Shown piece by piece: positions 53,294 to 61,753 of a stretch of DNA of 64,000 bases. The DNA comes from Methylobacterium nonmethylotrophicum (GTDB lineage: Bacteria; Pseudomonadota; Alphaproteobacteria; Rhizobiales; Beijerinckiaceae): positions 62,001 to 126,000 of the forward strand of contig NZ_SRLB01000013.1 in the NCBI RefSeq assembly GCF_004745635.1, given 5' to 3'. The notes under the pieces were generated by a model that had not been told where the DNA came from, did not search any database, and was given only the letters and a program-made list of their open reading frames with translations. A program made the translations under genes and the position numbers. How positions within the stretch are numbered: position 1 is the stretch's first letter; each line of letters begins with the position of its first letter.

Positions 53294-53821
53294 ATGCAGA
53301 CGATGACATCCGCGCCGGTCGTCCTGGTAGCCGAGCCGCAGGCCTTGCTGGGCCTGTGGCTGGAGGACGTGCTGACTGACGCGGGCTGCACGGTCAGCGG
53401 TCCCTTCGGCACCTGTTCCGACGCTCTCGCGAGCCTGGATGCGCCCCCGCACTTCGCCGTGGTCAGCACGGACCTGAACCGGGGCTCGGGCTTCCCGCTC
53501 GCCTGCGCGCTGCGTCGGCGGGGCATCCCCTTCGCCCTGATCGCCGGGACGGCGCGGATCCCCCGTGCCTTCGTCGACGTGCCCGTCTTCGACCGGCTCT
53601 TCGGGGCGGGCGAAATGATCGGGACCGTCGCGGCTTGCCGCGCGGGTCCGGGCATGCGTCGGGAAAGCCGGGCCTGCCCGATGGCGGACCGCCTGTCGGC
53701 CGGCGGCGCGCTTGCGCTGGATCAATGTCCGGCCGCCTGCCGGGCGTCAGCCTCATCGTCGGCCGGGTCGGTCCTTGATCGGCCCCGACCCCGGCGCGAT
53801 CAAGGAGGCACTCATGAGTGA
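53294..53821 (+). CDS. Receiver-domain protein with unusual C-terminal extension
   Basis: 175 residues. Residues 1-~115 are a CheY-like fold: VVLVAEPQALLGLWLEDVLT, phospho-Asp in STDLNRGSG, IPFALIAGTA, and FDRLFG at the position of the usual K-P (the Lys is missing). After ~120 the sequence is low-complexity Ala/Ser/Arg-rich, runs over the next FixK box and overlaps the BON gene start by 8 bp. This tail looks like read-through into intergenic sequence after loss of the original stop. GGGGAGTCAGGCG before the ATG. Confidence 0.6.
   Translation: MQTMTSAPVVLVAEPQALLGLWLEDVLTDAGCTVSGPFGTCSDALASLDAPPHFAVVSTDLNRGSGFPLACALRRRGIPFALIAGTARIPRAFVDVPVFDRLFGAGEMIGTVAACRAGPGMRRESRACPMADRLSAGGALALDQCPAACRASASSSAGSVLDRPRPRRDQGGTHE
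53712..53725 (+). promoter_or_regulatory. FixK/FNR-type box
   Basis: TTGCGCTGGATCAA, ending 88 bp before the BON protein start at 53814; identical to the box at 52606. Inside the C-terminal reading frame of the receiver gene. Confidence 0.72.
53774..53804 (+). promoter_or_regulatory. Inverted repeat in the leader of the BON-USP transcript
   Basis: CTTGATCG and CGATCAAG (8-bp perfect arms, 15-base spacer) just before the ribosome site AGGAGG of the BON gene. It could be a leader hairpin or a widely spaced FNR-like half-site pair. Confidence 0.4.
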
Positions 53822-54461
53822 CAGGACGATCCGCCAGAACGTCATCGACGAACTCGACTTCGATCCGAGCATCGACGCCGCCGGGATCGGCGTCGCGGTC
53901 GAGGACGGCATCGTCACGCTCTCCGGGCACGTCGCGAGCTACACCGAGCGCGTCGCCGCCGAGAAAGCTACCCGCAAGGTGCGCGGAGTGCGCGGCGTCG
54001 TCGAGGAGATCAAGGTCCGTTTCGCCGGCGACAAGCCGCCGCGCGACGAGGACCTGGCCCACCGGGCGGTGCAGATGCTCGACTGGGCCGTGACCGTGCC
54101 GAAGAACGCGGTGCAGGTGAAGGTGCAGGACGGCTGGGTGACGCTCACCGGCGAGGTCGAGTGGCAGTACCAGAAGGAAGAGGCGCGCGCTGCGCTGAAG
54201 CGGCTGACGGGCGTCGCCGGCATCGTCAACATGATCGACGTGACCCCGCGCGCGGACGCGGCCGACGTGCGCAAGAAGATCGAGGCGGCGCTCAAGCGCA
54301 GCGCCGAAGTTGAGGCAGACGCAATTCGGGTGACGGTCAAGGACGCGCAGGTGACGCTCGAGGGCAAGGTGCACGCCTGGCATGAGCTCAGGCTGGCCGA
54401 GGCCGCGGCGTGGTCCGCGCCCGGCGTCCGCGCGGTCGTGGACCGGCTCACTGTCGCCTGA
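53814..54461 (+). CDS. Triple-BON-domain protein
   Basis: 215 residues, three BON domains (about 5-70, 80-145, 150-213), each with the (V/I)xVxVxDGxVTLxG core: VAVEDGIVTLSGHV, VKVQDGWVTLTGEV, VTVKDAQVTLEGKV. GAGG site before ATG. No signal peptide, so cytoplasmic, which is the unusual class of BON proteins that accompany USPs and are induced in anoxic or stress conditions. The paralogue at 61754 shares the opening ELDFDPS. First gene of a transcript that also includes a USP. Confidence 0.85.
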   Translation: MSDRTIRQNVIDELDFDPSIDAAGIGVAVEDGIVTLSGHVASYTERVAAEKATRKVRGVRGVVEEIKVRFAGDKPPRDEDLAHRAVQMLDWAVTVPKNAVQVKVQDGWVTLTGEVEWQYQKEEARAALKRLTGVAGIVNMIDVTPRADAADVRKKIEAALKRSAEVEADAIRVTVKDAQVTLEGKVHAWHELRLAEAAAWSAPGVRAVVDRLTVA

Positions 54462-54551
54462 ACCCGACGCCTGAACCGTGGCGCGGGGCGGGCCGGCCTG
54501 CCGTCGCGCGCTCCGGCCCGGGAACCGCTCTAGACCGATCGGAGCACCCGC

Positions 54552-55358
54552 ATGACCATCGCCAGCATCCTGGTGGCCGTCGACCTCGAGCCCTCGGCGC
54601 GCGAGCGCCTGCGCCTCGCCGGCGCTCTCGCCGATGCGTTCGGAGCCGGCCTGATCGGCGTGGCGGCGGACGAGCCGCCCTACGGGGTTCCCCCGGTCGG
54701 CCCGACGCTCGGCAGCACCTACGCCCTGGCGGCCGCGAGCGAGATGGTGATGAACGATCTCACGCGGGCGCATGCGGTCTTCGAGGCGGAGATCGGCCGG
54801 GACCGGCGCAGGGCGTGGCGGTCGAATCTCGGCCCCACGCTTCCCTTCCTGATCGCGCAGGCCGCCGCAGCCGATCTCGTCGTGGTCGGCCGCGGGGAAG
54901 CGCCAACCCTCTTCGCGATCGACCCGGGCGATCTCGCGATGCAGCTCGGAGGACCGGTGCTGGTCGTGCCGCCAGGCATCGACCACCTCGACGCCAAGCG
55001 TGTCCTGGTCGGCTGGAAGAACACCCGCGAGGCCCGCAGGGCGGTGAGGGACGCCATGCCGTTCCTCGAGAAGGCTTCCCAGGTCGTTGTCGCCTCGGTC
55101 GATGACGGGTTTGGGTCGGCCGACCCCCGGGACCTCGTCGCCCTGCTTCGAGCCCACGGGATCGCGACGCGGGCCGTGACCCCGGACGCGACCGGCACCA
55201 CGGTTGCGGAGGCGCTCACGGAGGCCGCCGCGGAGTACGGCGTCGACCTCGTCGTCGCGGGGGCCTACGGCCATTCGCGCCTGCGGGAATGGGCCTTCGG
55301 CGGGGTCACCCGGGACCTCATGGCCGGCAGCCCGGTCTGCTGCCTGATGAGCCATTGA
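54552..55358 (+). CDS. Universal stress protein (tandem UspA)
   Basis: 268 residues, two UspA domains. First: ILVAVDLEPSARERLRLAG, degenerate ATP loop. Second: VLVGWKNTREARRAVRDAMP and GAYGHSRLREWAFGG-(V)T, the G-x2-G-x9-G nucleotide loop. Ends CCLMSH. A 90-bp gap after the BON gene; no separate FixK box, so it is probably in the BON transcript. USPs of this type bind ATP and prolong survival when respiration is blocked. Confidence 0.88.
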   Translation: MTIASILVAVDLEPSARERLRLAGALADAFGAGLIGVAADEPPYGVPPVGPTLGSTYALAAASEMVMNDLTRAHAVFEAEIGRDRRRAWRSNLGPTLPFLIAQAAAADLVVVGRGEAPTLFAIDPGDLAMQLGGPVLVVPPGIDHLDAKRVLVGWKNTREARRAVRDAMPFLEKASQVVVASVDDGFGSADPRDLVALLRAHGIATRAVTPDATGTTVAEALTEAAAEYGVDLVVAGAYGHSRLREWAFGGVTRDLMAGSPVCCLMSH

Positions 55359-55393
55359 GTCCGACGGCGGTCGAGACGCGCGGGAGCGACCCG

Positions 55394-55844
55394 ATGATCG
55401 CGAAGCCTCCCCTCCTGACCCCGCATCGCGGATGCGCCCTCGAGGCCGACGGCCGAAAGGCGCTGGTGCTGCACAACGAGGGATATCCGCTCAACCCGGA
55501 TCGTCAGGTCCAGCAGGCGATCGAAGCTCCGCCCAACCCGCCGGGCCGCGAGCAGCGTACCGACCGGCCGCCCCGTGTCCGGGGTCGACGAGCGCCGCAG
55601 CGCCATCGCGCAGACGGACCGGCACGAGCTGGCCGAGCAGCGCTTCGCGGCCGAGGTCGCGGCCGGGCTCAACCGCGTCGCCGGCCCGGTCTCGGCCCTG
55701 GTCGTCGTCGCCCCGCCGCGGATCCTCGCCGCCCTGCACCTTGACCTGTCCGAGGGGCTCCGTCGCGTCCTCATGGCGGAGATCGATCAGGATCTTACGA
55801 AGACTGCGGTGAGCGAGATGCAGCGGCATCTCTGCGGCCGATGA
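55394..55844 (+). pseudogene. Host attachment family protein (baeRF-like), frameshifted
   Basis: Two overlapping halves in different frames. The first (ATG 55394) reads ADGRKALVLHNEGYPLNPD then PPNPPGREQRTDRPPRV; the second, about 55575 on, continues with DERRSAIAQTDRHELAEQ, FAAEVAAGL and the end GLRRVLMAEIDQDLTK. Together they make a full ~150-residue host-attachment protein, so a single +1/-2 frameshift near 55570 (in a GCCGCCCCG run) breaks it. Either decayed or a sequence error. Genes of this family commonly sit in the same USP/BON clusters. Confidence 0.7.
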
Positions 55845-55911
55845 TCCTCGTTCCTTCGATCTCGGCAAGATCGATCTCGGGAAGCCAATCCGAACACCAG
55901 CGCTGCCGGCC

Positions 55912-56772
55912 TCAATGGGCCATCAGCACCGGCATGCGCGCGGTCTCGATCACCTGGCGGGTGACCCCGCCAAGCAGGAACTCGCGCACCCGGCTGTGGG
56001 TATAGGCGCCGAGCGCCAGCAGGGTGGCATCCATCCTCCCGGCGGCATCGAGGATGGCGGCGCCCACGGAGGTCCCCTCCCCGACCGTCAGGTTGCTGGC
56101 ATGGGCCACGATGCCGTGCCAGCGCAGATAGGCGCACAGGTCCGCGGCTCTTGCCTCCTCGGCGCGGTCCGTGCGCGCCTGCACCACCGTGACCCGGCTC
56201 GCTGCGTGCAATAGCGCGATCGACTGGCCGACGAGGCGCGTCCCCTCCAGGCTGCCGTTCCAGGCGACCACCACGTGCTCCAGGAGATCGTGGGGAACGA
56301 CCTCGCCCACCATCAGGGCGGGCCGGCCAACCGAGAACAGCGCGGTGTCGAGGGCCCGGCCGGTGAAGGGTTGTGCAGGATCGGGCCGGTCGACGATCAC
56401 GAGGTCGGCGACCCGGCCGGCCAGCGTCAGCATGCGCTCGACCTCGCCGGACCACTCGGTCCAGGTGGCGAAGGTGGCATCCAGCCGATCGACTGCGGGC
56501 ATGAACGGCACGCCCTCGCGCGCGCACCAGGCCTGGAGCGCCGCCTTGCCATCGGCAGCGGCGGCGCGCATGCCCTCCTTGATGGCGGCGATGGTGGCGC
56601 TGCTCACCGGCGCCGTGCCGGCCAAAGCCGCGAGCACGGTCTCCGGACCGGGAGCGATGAAGCCGACGCCGATATGGGCGTGGAGGCGCCGGCTGAGGCG
56701 TAAGCCGGCGTCGAGCCGGCGGGTCGGATCGAGGCCGGGCGCGGTCGGGACGAGGAGGCAGCGCAGGAACAT
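55912..56772 (-). CDS. Universal stress protein (tandem UspA)
   Basis: 286 residues with a long first domain (MFLRCLLVPTAPGLDPTRRL) and a second domain VVVAWNGSLEGTRLVGQSIA and GAYTHSRVREFLLGGVTR, where His replaces Gly in the nucleotide loop (GAYTH rather than GAYGH). Ends PVLMAH. Last gene of the minus-strand operon USP-cytochrome c-USP. Confidence 0.87.
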   Translation of the reverse strand: MFLRCLLVPTAPGLDPTRRLDAGLRLSRRLHAHIGVGFIAPGPETVLAALAGTAPVSSATIAAIKEGMRAAAADGKAALQAWCAREGVPFMPAVDRLDATFATWTEWSGEVERMLTLAGRVADLVIVDRPDPAQPFTGRALDTALFSVGRPALMVGEVVPHDLLEHVVVAWNGSLEGTRLVGQSIALLHAASRVTVVQARTDRAEEARAADLCAYLRWHGIVAHASNLTVGEGTSVGAAILDAAGRMDATLLALGAYTHSRVREFLLGGVTRQVIETARMPVLMAH

Positions 56773-56788
56773 CGGAGGATCCTCCGGC

Positions 56789-57115
56789 TCAACGTTCGAG
56801 GGACTTGAGATAGGCGATGAGGGATTGCGCCTGGTCCGGGTCGAACCGGAACTCGGGCATGCTCGGATGGCCGGTGCGGATGCCCTCGGCCAGGGACTCC
56901 GCCAAGTCCTCGACGGGATAGCGGGCGTGCAGGTCGCGGAACGGCGGCGCGGCGGCCAAGGGGCTGGTCCCAGAGCGCCCGACGGCGTGGCAGCGGGCGC
57001 AATGCGCGCGCGCCAGCGTCCGACCCTGCTCGACCTGCCGGTCCCAGGCCCGCACGGGAGTGGACAGGGACAGGAGCACGACGGTGCCCGTCGCGAGCAG
57101 GAAGCGGGCGCGCAT
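56789..57115 (-). CDS. Small c-type cytochrome
   Basis: 108 residues. Signal peptide RARFLLATGTVVLLSLSTPV RA, one heme site CARCH (Cys39, Cys42, His43) and a distal Met in HPSMPEFRF. Ends LIAYLKSLER. Its start overlaps the stop of the upstream USP gene by one base, so translation is coupled; 16 bp before the downstream USP. A single-heme periplasmic cytochrome in a FixK-linked operon suggests an electron carrier for low-oxygen respiration. Confidence 0.88.
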   Translation of the reverse strand: MRARFLLATGTVVLLSLSTPVRAWDRQVEQGRTLARAHCARCHAVGRSGTSPLAAAPPFRDLHARYPVEDLAESLAEGIRTGHPSMPEFRFDPDQAQSLIAYLKSLER

Positions 57116-57930
57116 CAGTGGCTCATCAGGCAGCAGAGGGAGGTCGTGCGCAGGACGTCGCGGGTGACGCCGCCGAACACCCATTCGCGCAGGCGCGAAT
57201 GGCCGTAGGCCCCCATCACCAGCAGGTCCGCGCCCTCACGCTCGCAGAAGCGCAGCAACTCGTCCGCCACCGACAGGGCCGGGTTCGGCAGCAGATGGGT
57301 GGTGGCGGCGATGCCGTGCCCGGACAGGTACTGGGCCGTCGCCTCAGCGCCCCCATGATGAGCGTCCGGCCCCGCGGCCACGACGCAGACCCGCTCGGCG
57401 CCGGCAATGAGCGGCAGGGCATCGTGGACGGCGCGACGGGCCTCGCGCGTGTCTTTCCAGGCGATCACCACCCGCTTGGGCACGAGGCGCTCCAGGCCCG
57501 GTGGCGCCACCAGGACGGGCCGGCCGGCCTCCATCAGCAGGGCACCGGGGGAGACGCCCATCGGCCCCGGATCCCCGTCGCCAGGCCCGTGCCGCCCGAC
57601 GATCACGAGATCCGCGGCGCGGGCCTGTTCGGCCGTATAAGCCAAGGGCAAGGCCAGGCTGCTGCCCCAGATGCGCTTCGCCACGGATCCGGCCTCGCGC
57701 TCGAACAGCGCCTTGGTGGCCGCTAGCCGCTCGCGGGCTCGTTCCTCCTCCGCGTCGTAGACGCGCTCGGCCACGACCCCGTCGCGGGCCGGAACAATGA
57801 CGGGAACCGGGCAGGCGGCGATGCCGACGAGCCGTGCCGAATGAGTTGCAGCGAGCCCGGCTGCGAGCTGGACGCGATCCGCGCCGTTAGGCCCGAGATC
57901 GACGGACACCAGGATGGAGGAGAGCGTCAT
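57115..57930 (-). CDS. Universal stress protein (tandem UspA)
   Basis: 271 residues. First domain ILVSVDLGPNGADRVQLAAG; second VVIAWKDTREARRAVHDALP and GAYGHSRLREWVFGGVTRDV, intact nucleotide loop. Ends CCLMSH like the USP at 54552, its closest relative here. First gene of the divergent operon; the FixK box at 58001 lies 70 bp upstream, shared with phosphoketolase. Confidence 0.88.
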   Translation of the reverse strand: MTLSSILVSVDLGPNGADRVQLAAGLAATHSARLVGIAACPVPVIVPARDGVVAERVYDAEEERARERLAATKALFEREAGSVAKRIWGSSLALPLAYTAEQARAADLVIVGRHGPGDGDPGPMGVSPGALLMEAGRPVLVAPPGLERLVPKRVVIAWKDTREARRAVHDALPLIAGAERVCVVAAGPDAHHGGAEATAQYLSGHGIAATTHLLPNPALSVADELLRFCEREGADLLVMGAYGHSRLREWVFGGVTRDVLRTTSLCCLMSH

Positions 57931-58000
57931 GACGATCTTCCGTGCTGGAGCTTGATCTTCCGTGTCGGCATCACTCTCGCGCGCGGCCTCGCCCGGGGCC

Positions 58001-58014
58001 TTGATTCACCTCAA
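58001..58014. promoter_or_regulatory. FixK/FNR-type box between divergent operons
   Basis: TTGATTCACCTCAA, ending 59 bp before phosphoketolase and 70 bp from the start of the USP-cytochrome-USP operon on the other strand. One box could serve both. Confidence 0.7.
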
Positions 58015-58073
58015 GGCCGGGATCGCGCCCCGCCGGCAGGCTCGCCCGAGATCTGCGGCATCGGGAGGCGGAC

Positions 58074-60680
58074 ATGCGGGAGACGAGCGCGGGCACGGCG
58101 CAGCCCGGCGACGAACGGAACGACGAGACCGGCCTCGCCTTCGTGCCCGGTCCGCTCGGGCCGCGAAGCCTGCGCGAGATCGACGCCTATTGGCGCGCCG
58201 CGAACTACCTGTCGGTCGGGCAGATCTACCTGATGGACAACCCGCTACTGCGCCAGACGCTGGCCCCACAGCACGTCAAGCCGCGGCTCCTCGGGCATTG
58301 GGGCACCACGCCAGGGCTCAACTTCATCTATGCGCACCTGAACCGGGTCATCCGCCAGCGCGACCTCGACATGATTGCCGTCTGGGGTCCCGGCCACGGC
58401 GCTCCCGGCCTCGTCGCGAATGCCTGGCTCGAAGGGACCTACGGCGAGATCTATCCGGACGTCTCGCGCGACGCCGACGGGATGGCGCGCCTGTTCCGGC
58501 AGTTCTCGTTCCCGGGCGGCATTCCGAGCCACGCATCGCCGGACCTGCCGGGCTCGATCCACGAGGGCGGAGAACTCGGCTACGCGCTTGCCCACGCCTT
58601 CGGGGCCGCACTCGACAATCCGGGCCTGACCGTCGCCTGCGTGGTCGGCGACGGCGAGGCGGAGACGGGACCCCTCGCCGCCGCCTGGCATTCGAACAAG
58701 TTCCTCGATCCGCTGCGCGACGGCACGGTCCTGCCGATCCTGCACCTCAACGGCTACAAGATCGCCAACCCGACCCTGCTCGCCCGCCTGGAGCGAGACG
58801 AGTTGGAGAGCCTGCTCGTCGGCTACGGCTACGCTCCGGTCTTCGTCGAGGGTCAAGAACCCCATCCCTTGCCCGGCCCGATGCACCAGGCGATGGCAGC
58901 CGCCCTCGACGCGGCCCTTGATGCCATTGCGACGATTCGCGAGCGGGCGCGGCGCGGCGCGACCGGGCGCCCGCGCTGGCCGATGATCGTTCTGCGCAGC
59001 CCGAAGGGCTGGACCGGGCCGCGGACGGTCGACGGCAAGCCGGTCGAGGGGACGTGGCGGTCGCACCAAGTCCCGGTCGCGTCGGTGCGCGAGAACCCGG
59101 AGCACCTCGCGGTCCTGGAAAGCTGGATGCGCTCGTACCGCCCACAGGAGCTGTTCACGTCGGACGGAGCGCTTGCATCGGATCTCGCAGGACTGCCGCC
59201 GAAGGGTCCGCGGCGCCTCTCGGCCAACCCGCACGCCAACGGGCACGGGTCGCGGCCCCTGCGTCTGCCGGAGATGACACCGCTCGCGGTCGAGGTGCCG
59301 GCGCCCGGGCGCGTGACGGCGGAGGCGACGCGCGCTCTCGGCGGCTACCTGCGCGAGACCCTGGTGCTGAACCGAGAGGCCCGCAACTTCCGCATCATGG
59401 GACCCGACGAGACCGCCTCGAACCGCCTCGACGCGGTGTTTTCCGTCACGAGCCGCGCCTGGCAGGGCCCGATCCTGCCGGGCGACGATCACTTGAGCCG
59501 GGACGGCCGCGTGATGGAGGTCCTGAGCGAGCATCTCTGCGAGGGCTGGCTCGAGGGCTACGTCCTGACCGGCCGCCACGGCCTGTTCGCGACCTACGAG
59601 GCCTTCGTGCACGTGGTCGATTCGATGGTGAACCAGCACGCCAAATGGCTCAAAGGGTCCCGTGCCCTGCCCTGGCGCCGGCCGGTGCCCTCGCTCAACA
59701 TCCTGTTGTCGTCCCACGTCTGGCGCCAGGATCACAACGGCTTCAGCCACCAGGATCCGGGCTTCATCGACTTCCTCGCCAACAAGCGCGGCGACACCGC
59801 CCGCATCTACCTGCCGCCGGACGCCAACACGCTGCTCTGCGTCATGGACCACTGCCTGCGCACCCACGACCGCATCAACGTGGTGGTGGCCGGCAAGCAG
59901 CCGGCCCTGCAATGGCTCGACCTTGAGGCGGCAGCCGCCCACTGCGCGGCGGGCGCCGGGATCTGGGGCTGGGCATCGAACGAGGGCGAGGGAGAGCCCG
60001 ACGTCGTGATGGCCTGCGCCGGTGACGTGCCGACCCAGGAGATCCTTGCGGCGGTCGAGTGGCTGCGCCGGCACGTCCCGGACCTGCGCCTGCGCGTCGT
60101 CAACGTCGTCGACCTGATGACGCTGGCCTCGCCCGAGATGCATCCGCATGGGCTGGACGACGCCACCTTCGACAGCCTGTTCACCCGCGACCGCCCGGTG
60201 ATCTTCGCCTATCACGGCTATCCCTGGCTCATCCACCGGCTGACCTACCGGCGCCGCAACCACGACAGTTTCCACGTGCACGGCTTCATCGAGGAGGGCA
60301 CCACGACGACGCCCTTCGACATGTGCGTGCTGAACCGGCTCGACCGCTACCACCTCGCGCAAGCGGCCCTGCGCACCGTCCCGCGCCGCCTCGGGACACG
60401 GGGCGACCATGCCGAGCAGGCATTGCGGGACGCGCTCGCCGCCCACCATGCCCATGTCTGCCGGACCGGCGAGGACCTGCCGGAGATCTGCAACTGGGCC
60501 TGGGCCGGGCGGCATGGTTCGATGCGGCCCGATCCGCGCCGGGTCGAGGGGGACGTCATGCAGGGAGATGGAGGTCAAGGGGATGGAGAGACCAGGGACC
60601 GGCATCCCGGGGCGACGGCGCCGAGCGGATCCGGCTCGGGTGAGACCGTCGACGGCTGGGCCATCGCGCCCGAGGCGTGA
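58074..60680 (+). CDS. xfp: Phosphoketolase (xylulose-5-P / fructose-6-P)
   Basis: 868 residues, ThDP enzyme splitting xylulose-5-phosphate (and/or fructose-6-phosphate) with phosphate into acetyl phosphate plus glyceraldehyde-3-phosphate (or erythrose-4-phosphate). Signatures: GRxY-type start ANYLSVGQIYLMDNPLL, HWGTTPGLNFIYAHLNRVI, GPGHGAPGLVANAWLEGTY, GDGEAETGPLAAAWHSNKFL, PDETASNRL, and SSHVWRQDHNGFSHQDPGF. The last ~55 residues are Gly/Asp/Arg-rich beyond the usual end (WAWAGRHG), a non-family extension. Preceded by a FixK box; it would give ATP via acetyl phosphate when oxygen is lacking. Confidence 0.95.
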   Translation: MRETSAGTAQPGDERNDETGLAFVPGPLGPRSLREIDAYWRAANYLSVGQIYLMDNPLLRQTLAPQHVKPRLLGHWGTTPGLNFIYAHLNRVIRQRDLDMIAVWGPGHGAPGLVANAWLEGTYGEIYPDVSRDADGMARLFRQFSFPGGIPSHASPDLPGSIHEGGELGYALAHAFGAALDNPGLTVACVVGDGEAETGPLAAAWHSNKFLDPLRDGTVLPILHLNGYKIANPTLLARLERDELESLLVGYGYAPVFVEGQEPHPLPGPMHQAMAAALDAALDAIATIRERARRGATGRPRWPMIVLRSPKGWTGPRTVDGKPVEGTWRSHQVPVASVRENPEHLAVLESWMRSYRPQELFTSDGALASDLAGLPPKGPRRLSANPHANGHGSRPLRLPEMTPLAVEVPAPGRVTAEATRALGGYLRETLVLNREARNFRIMGPDETASNRLDAVFSVTSRAWQGPILPGDDHLSRDGRVMEVLSEHLCEGWLEGYVLTGRHGLFATYEAFVHVVDSMVNQHAKWLKGSRALPWRRPVPSLNILLSSHVWRQDHNGFSHQDPGFIDFLANKRGDTARIYLPPDANTLLCVMDHCLRTHDRINVVVAGKQPALQWLDLEAAAAHCAAGAGIWGWASNEGEGEPDVVMACAGDVPTQEILAAVEWLRRHVPDLRLRVVNVVDLMTLASPEMHPHGLDDATFDSLFTRDRPVIFAYHGYPWLIHRLTYRRRNHDSFHVHGFIEEGTTTTPFDMCVLNRLDRYHLAQAALRTVPRRLGTRGDHAEQALRDALAAHHAHVCRTGEDLPEICNWAWAGRHGSMRPDPRRVEGDVMQGDGGQGDGETRDRHPGATAPSGSGSGETVDGWAIAPEA

Positions 60681-60778
60681 GGCCGAGGTGAATCGTGCCC
60701 GCATCGCGGATCGATGCCGGGGAGCCTCGAACGATCAGCCGCGCGCCGGAACCGGAGCGCAGGCCCGTCTGATCCGTC

Positions 60779-61069
60779 CTACGGAACGTCGAGACCGGAA
60801 CGTCGGCGACCCAGCCGCGTCGCGTGCGCGTGCGCCATAACAGCCGATCGCACGATGCTGGAATCGAGGCGGAACAGGAGGAGGCCGAGTTCGTCCGTGA
60901 TGTCCAGGTGCCAGTCCTCGCCGGGAGCGATGCGCGCGGCGTCGCGCTGGAGCACCTCGCCCGTCGCCGCGATGGCGCAAGTCTGCGACGCCTGCCAAAC
61001 AGGCAACTCCCTCCCCACGGGATCGAAGAGGCCGGCGCCGTCGAAGATGTGGAAGAAGAAACGCAGCAT
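60779..61069 (-). CDS. DUF6894 family protein
   Basis: 96 residues: MLRFFFHIFDGAGLFDPVGRE then ACAIAATGEVLQRDAARI and DELGLLLFRLDSSIV. The opening RFFFHI-x-DG is the DUF6894 hallmark, abundant in Methylobacterium. GGAGCG before ATG 61069. Convergent with phosphoketolase. Function unknown. Confidence 0.8.
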   Translation of the reverse strand: MLRFFFHIFDGAGLFDPVGRELPVWQASQTCAIAATGEVLQRDAARIAPGEDWHLDITDELGLLLFRLDSSIVRSAVMAHAHATRLGRRRSGLDVP

Positions 61070-61266
61070 CAACGCTCCGACCGAGGGATGGCGGGAGCGG
61101 ATGCTCTCGATCGCTGCGCGCCAGATGCTCGAAGCCTGCAAGTGGTCCTTGTACGATCCTACGAACTGGGGAGAGCTTTCTTTTTTGTTAGGCGATCAGT
61201 TACCGGTCGTCATTGCTGCAGGCACGGGCCGTCCGCCGCGGCCGGCGGGACCGCAGCGCCTAACGG

Positions 61267-61743
61267 TCACGGTTCCCGGTCCGGCATCGTCGCGCTCACA
61301 TAAGCGACCATGAAGGTGTGGAAGTCCCCGCTGCCGGCGTCGCGGATCGAGACGTACTCGCCCACCACGAAGGCGTGCGTTCCGAGGCGGTAGCCGGGCT
61401 CGTCGTCGTCCGTCGTGCGGTCATCGTAGTCGATGAGCCAGGTCGCTCCGTCCTCCCCGCCCGCCCGATGGACGAGCCGGCCGTGGCGGTCCGGCTCGCC
61501 GGTCCAGAACCGGCGGACGCGGCAATGGTCGCGGGCCTCGCGCCAGAGGGCGGCGTCGAGATGGCCATCCGGCCCAAGCGGGGCGACGATGTCGTAGCCG
61601 CGCCCGGCGCTGCCGTCGGGATGCTCGGGGCAGCGCGCCAGGGTCAGGGTCACGCGGTGCAGCTCGGCCGATGCGGCCCGGACGGAAGCGGTGGCGCCGG
61701 GGTCCTGCGCCCGCCTTCCGGGTGCTTGCGTTCCATGAGCCAT
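61267..61743 (-). CDS. Conserved hypothetical protein
   Basis: 158 residues: GRGYDIVAPLGPDGHLDAAL, WLIDYDDRTTDDDEPG, YRLGTHAFVVGEYVSI, ending at FMVAYVSATM. A beta-rich small domain; no catalytic motif. It lies 10 bp downstream of the BON gene (61754), in the same transcript with the FixK box at 62482. Homologues are expected in the same type of USP/BON cluster. Confidence 0.72.
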   Translation of the reverse strand: MAHGTQAPGRRAQDPGATASVRAASAELHRVTLTLARCPEHPDGSAGRGYDIVAPLGPDGHLDAALWREARDHCRVRRFWTGEPDRHGRLVHRAGGEDGATWLIDYDDRTTDDDEPGYRLGTHAFVVGEYVSIRDAGSGDFHTFMVAYVSATMPDREP

Positions 61744-61753
61744 GATCGCCTCC

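Noticed and set aside
53463..55355. 630-codon minus-strand frame
   Set aside because: Shadow of the BON and USP genes.
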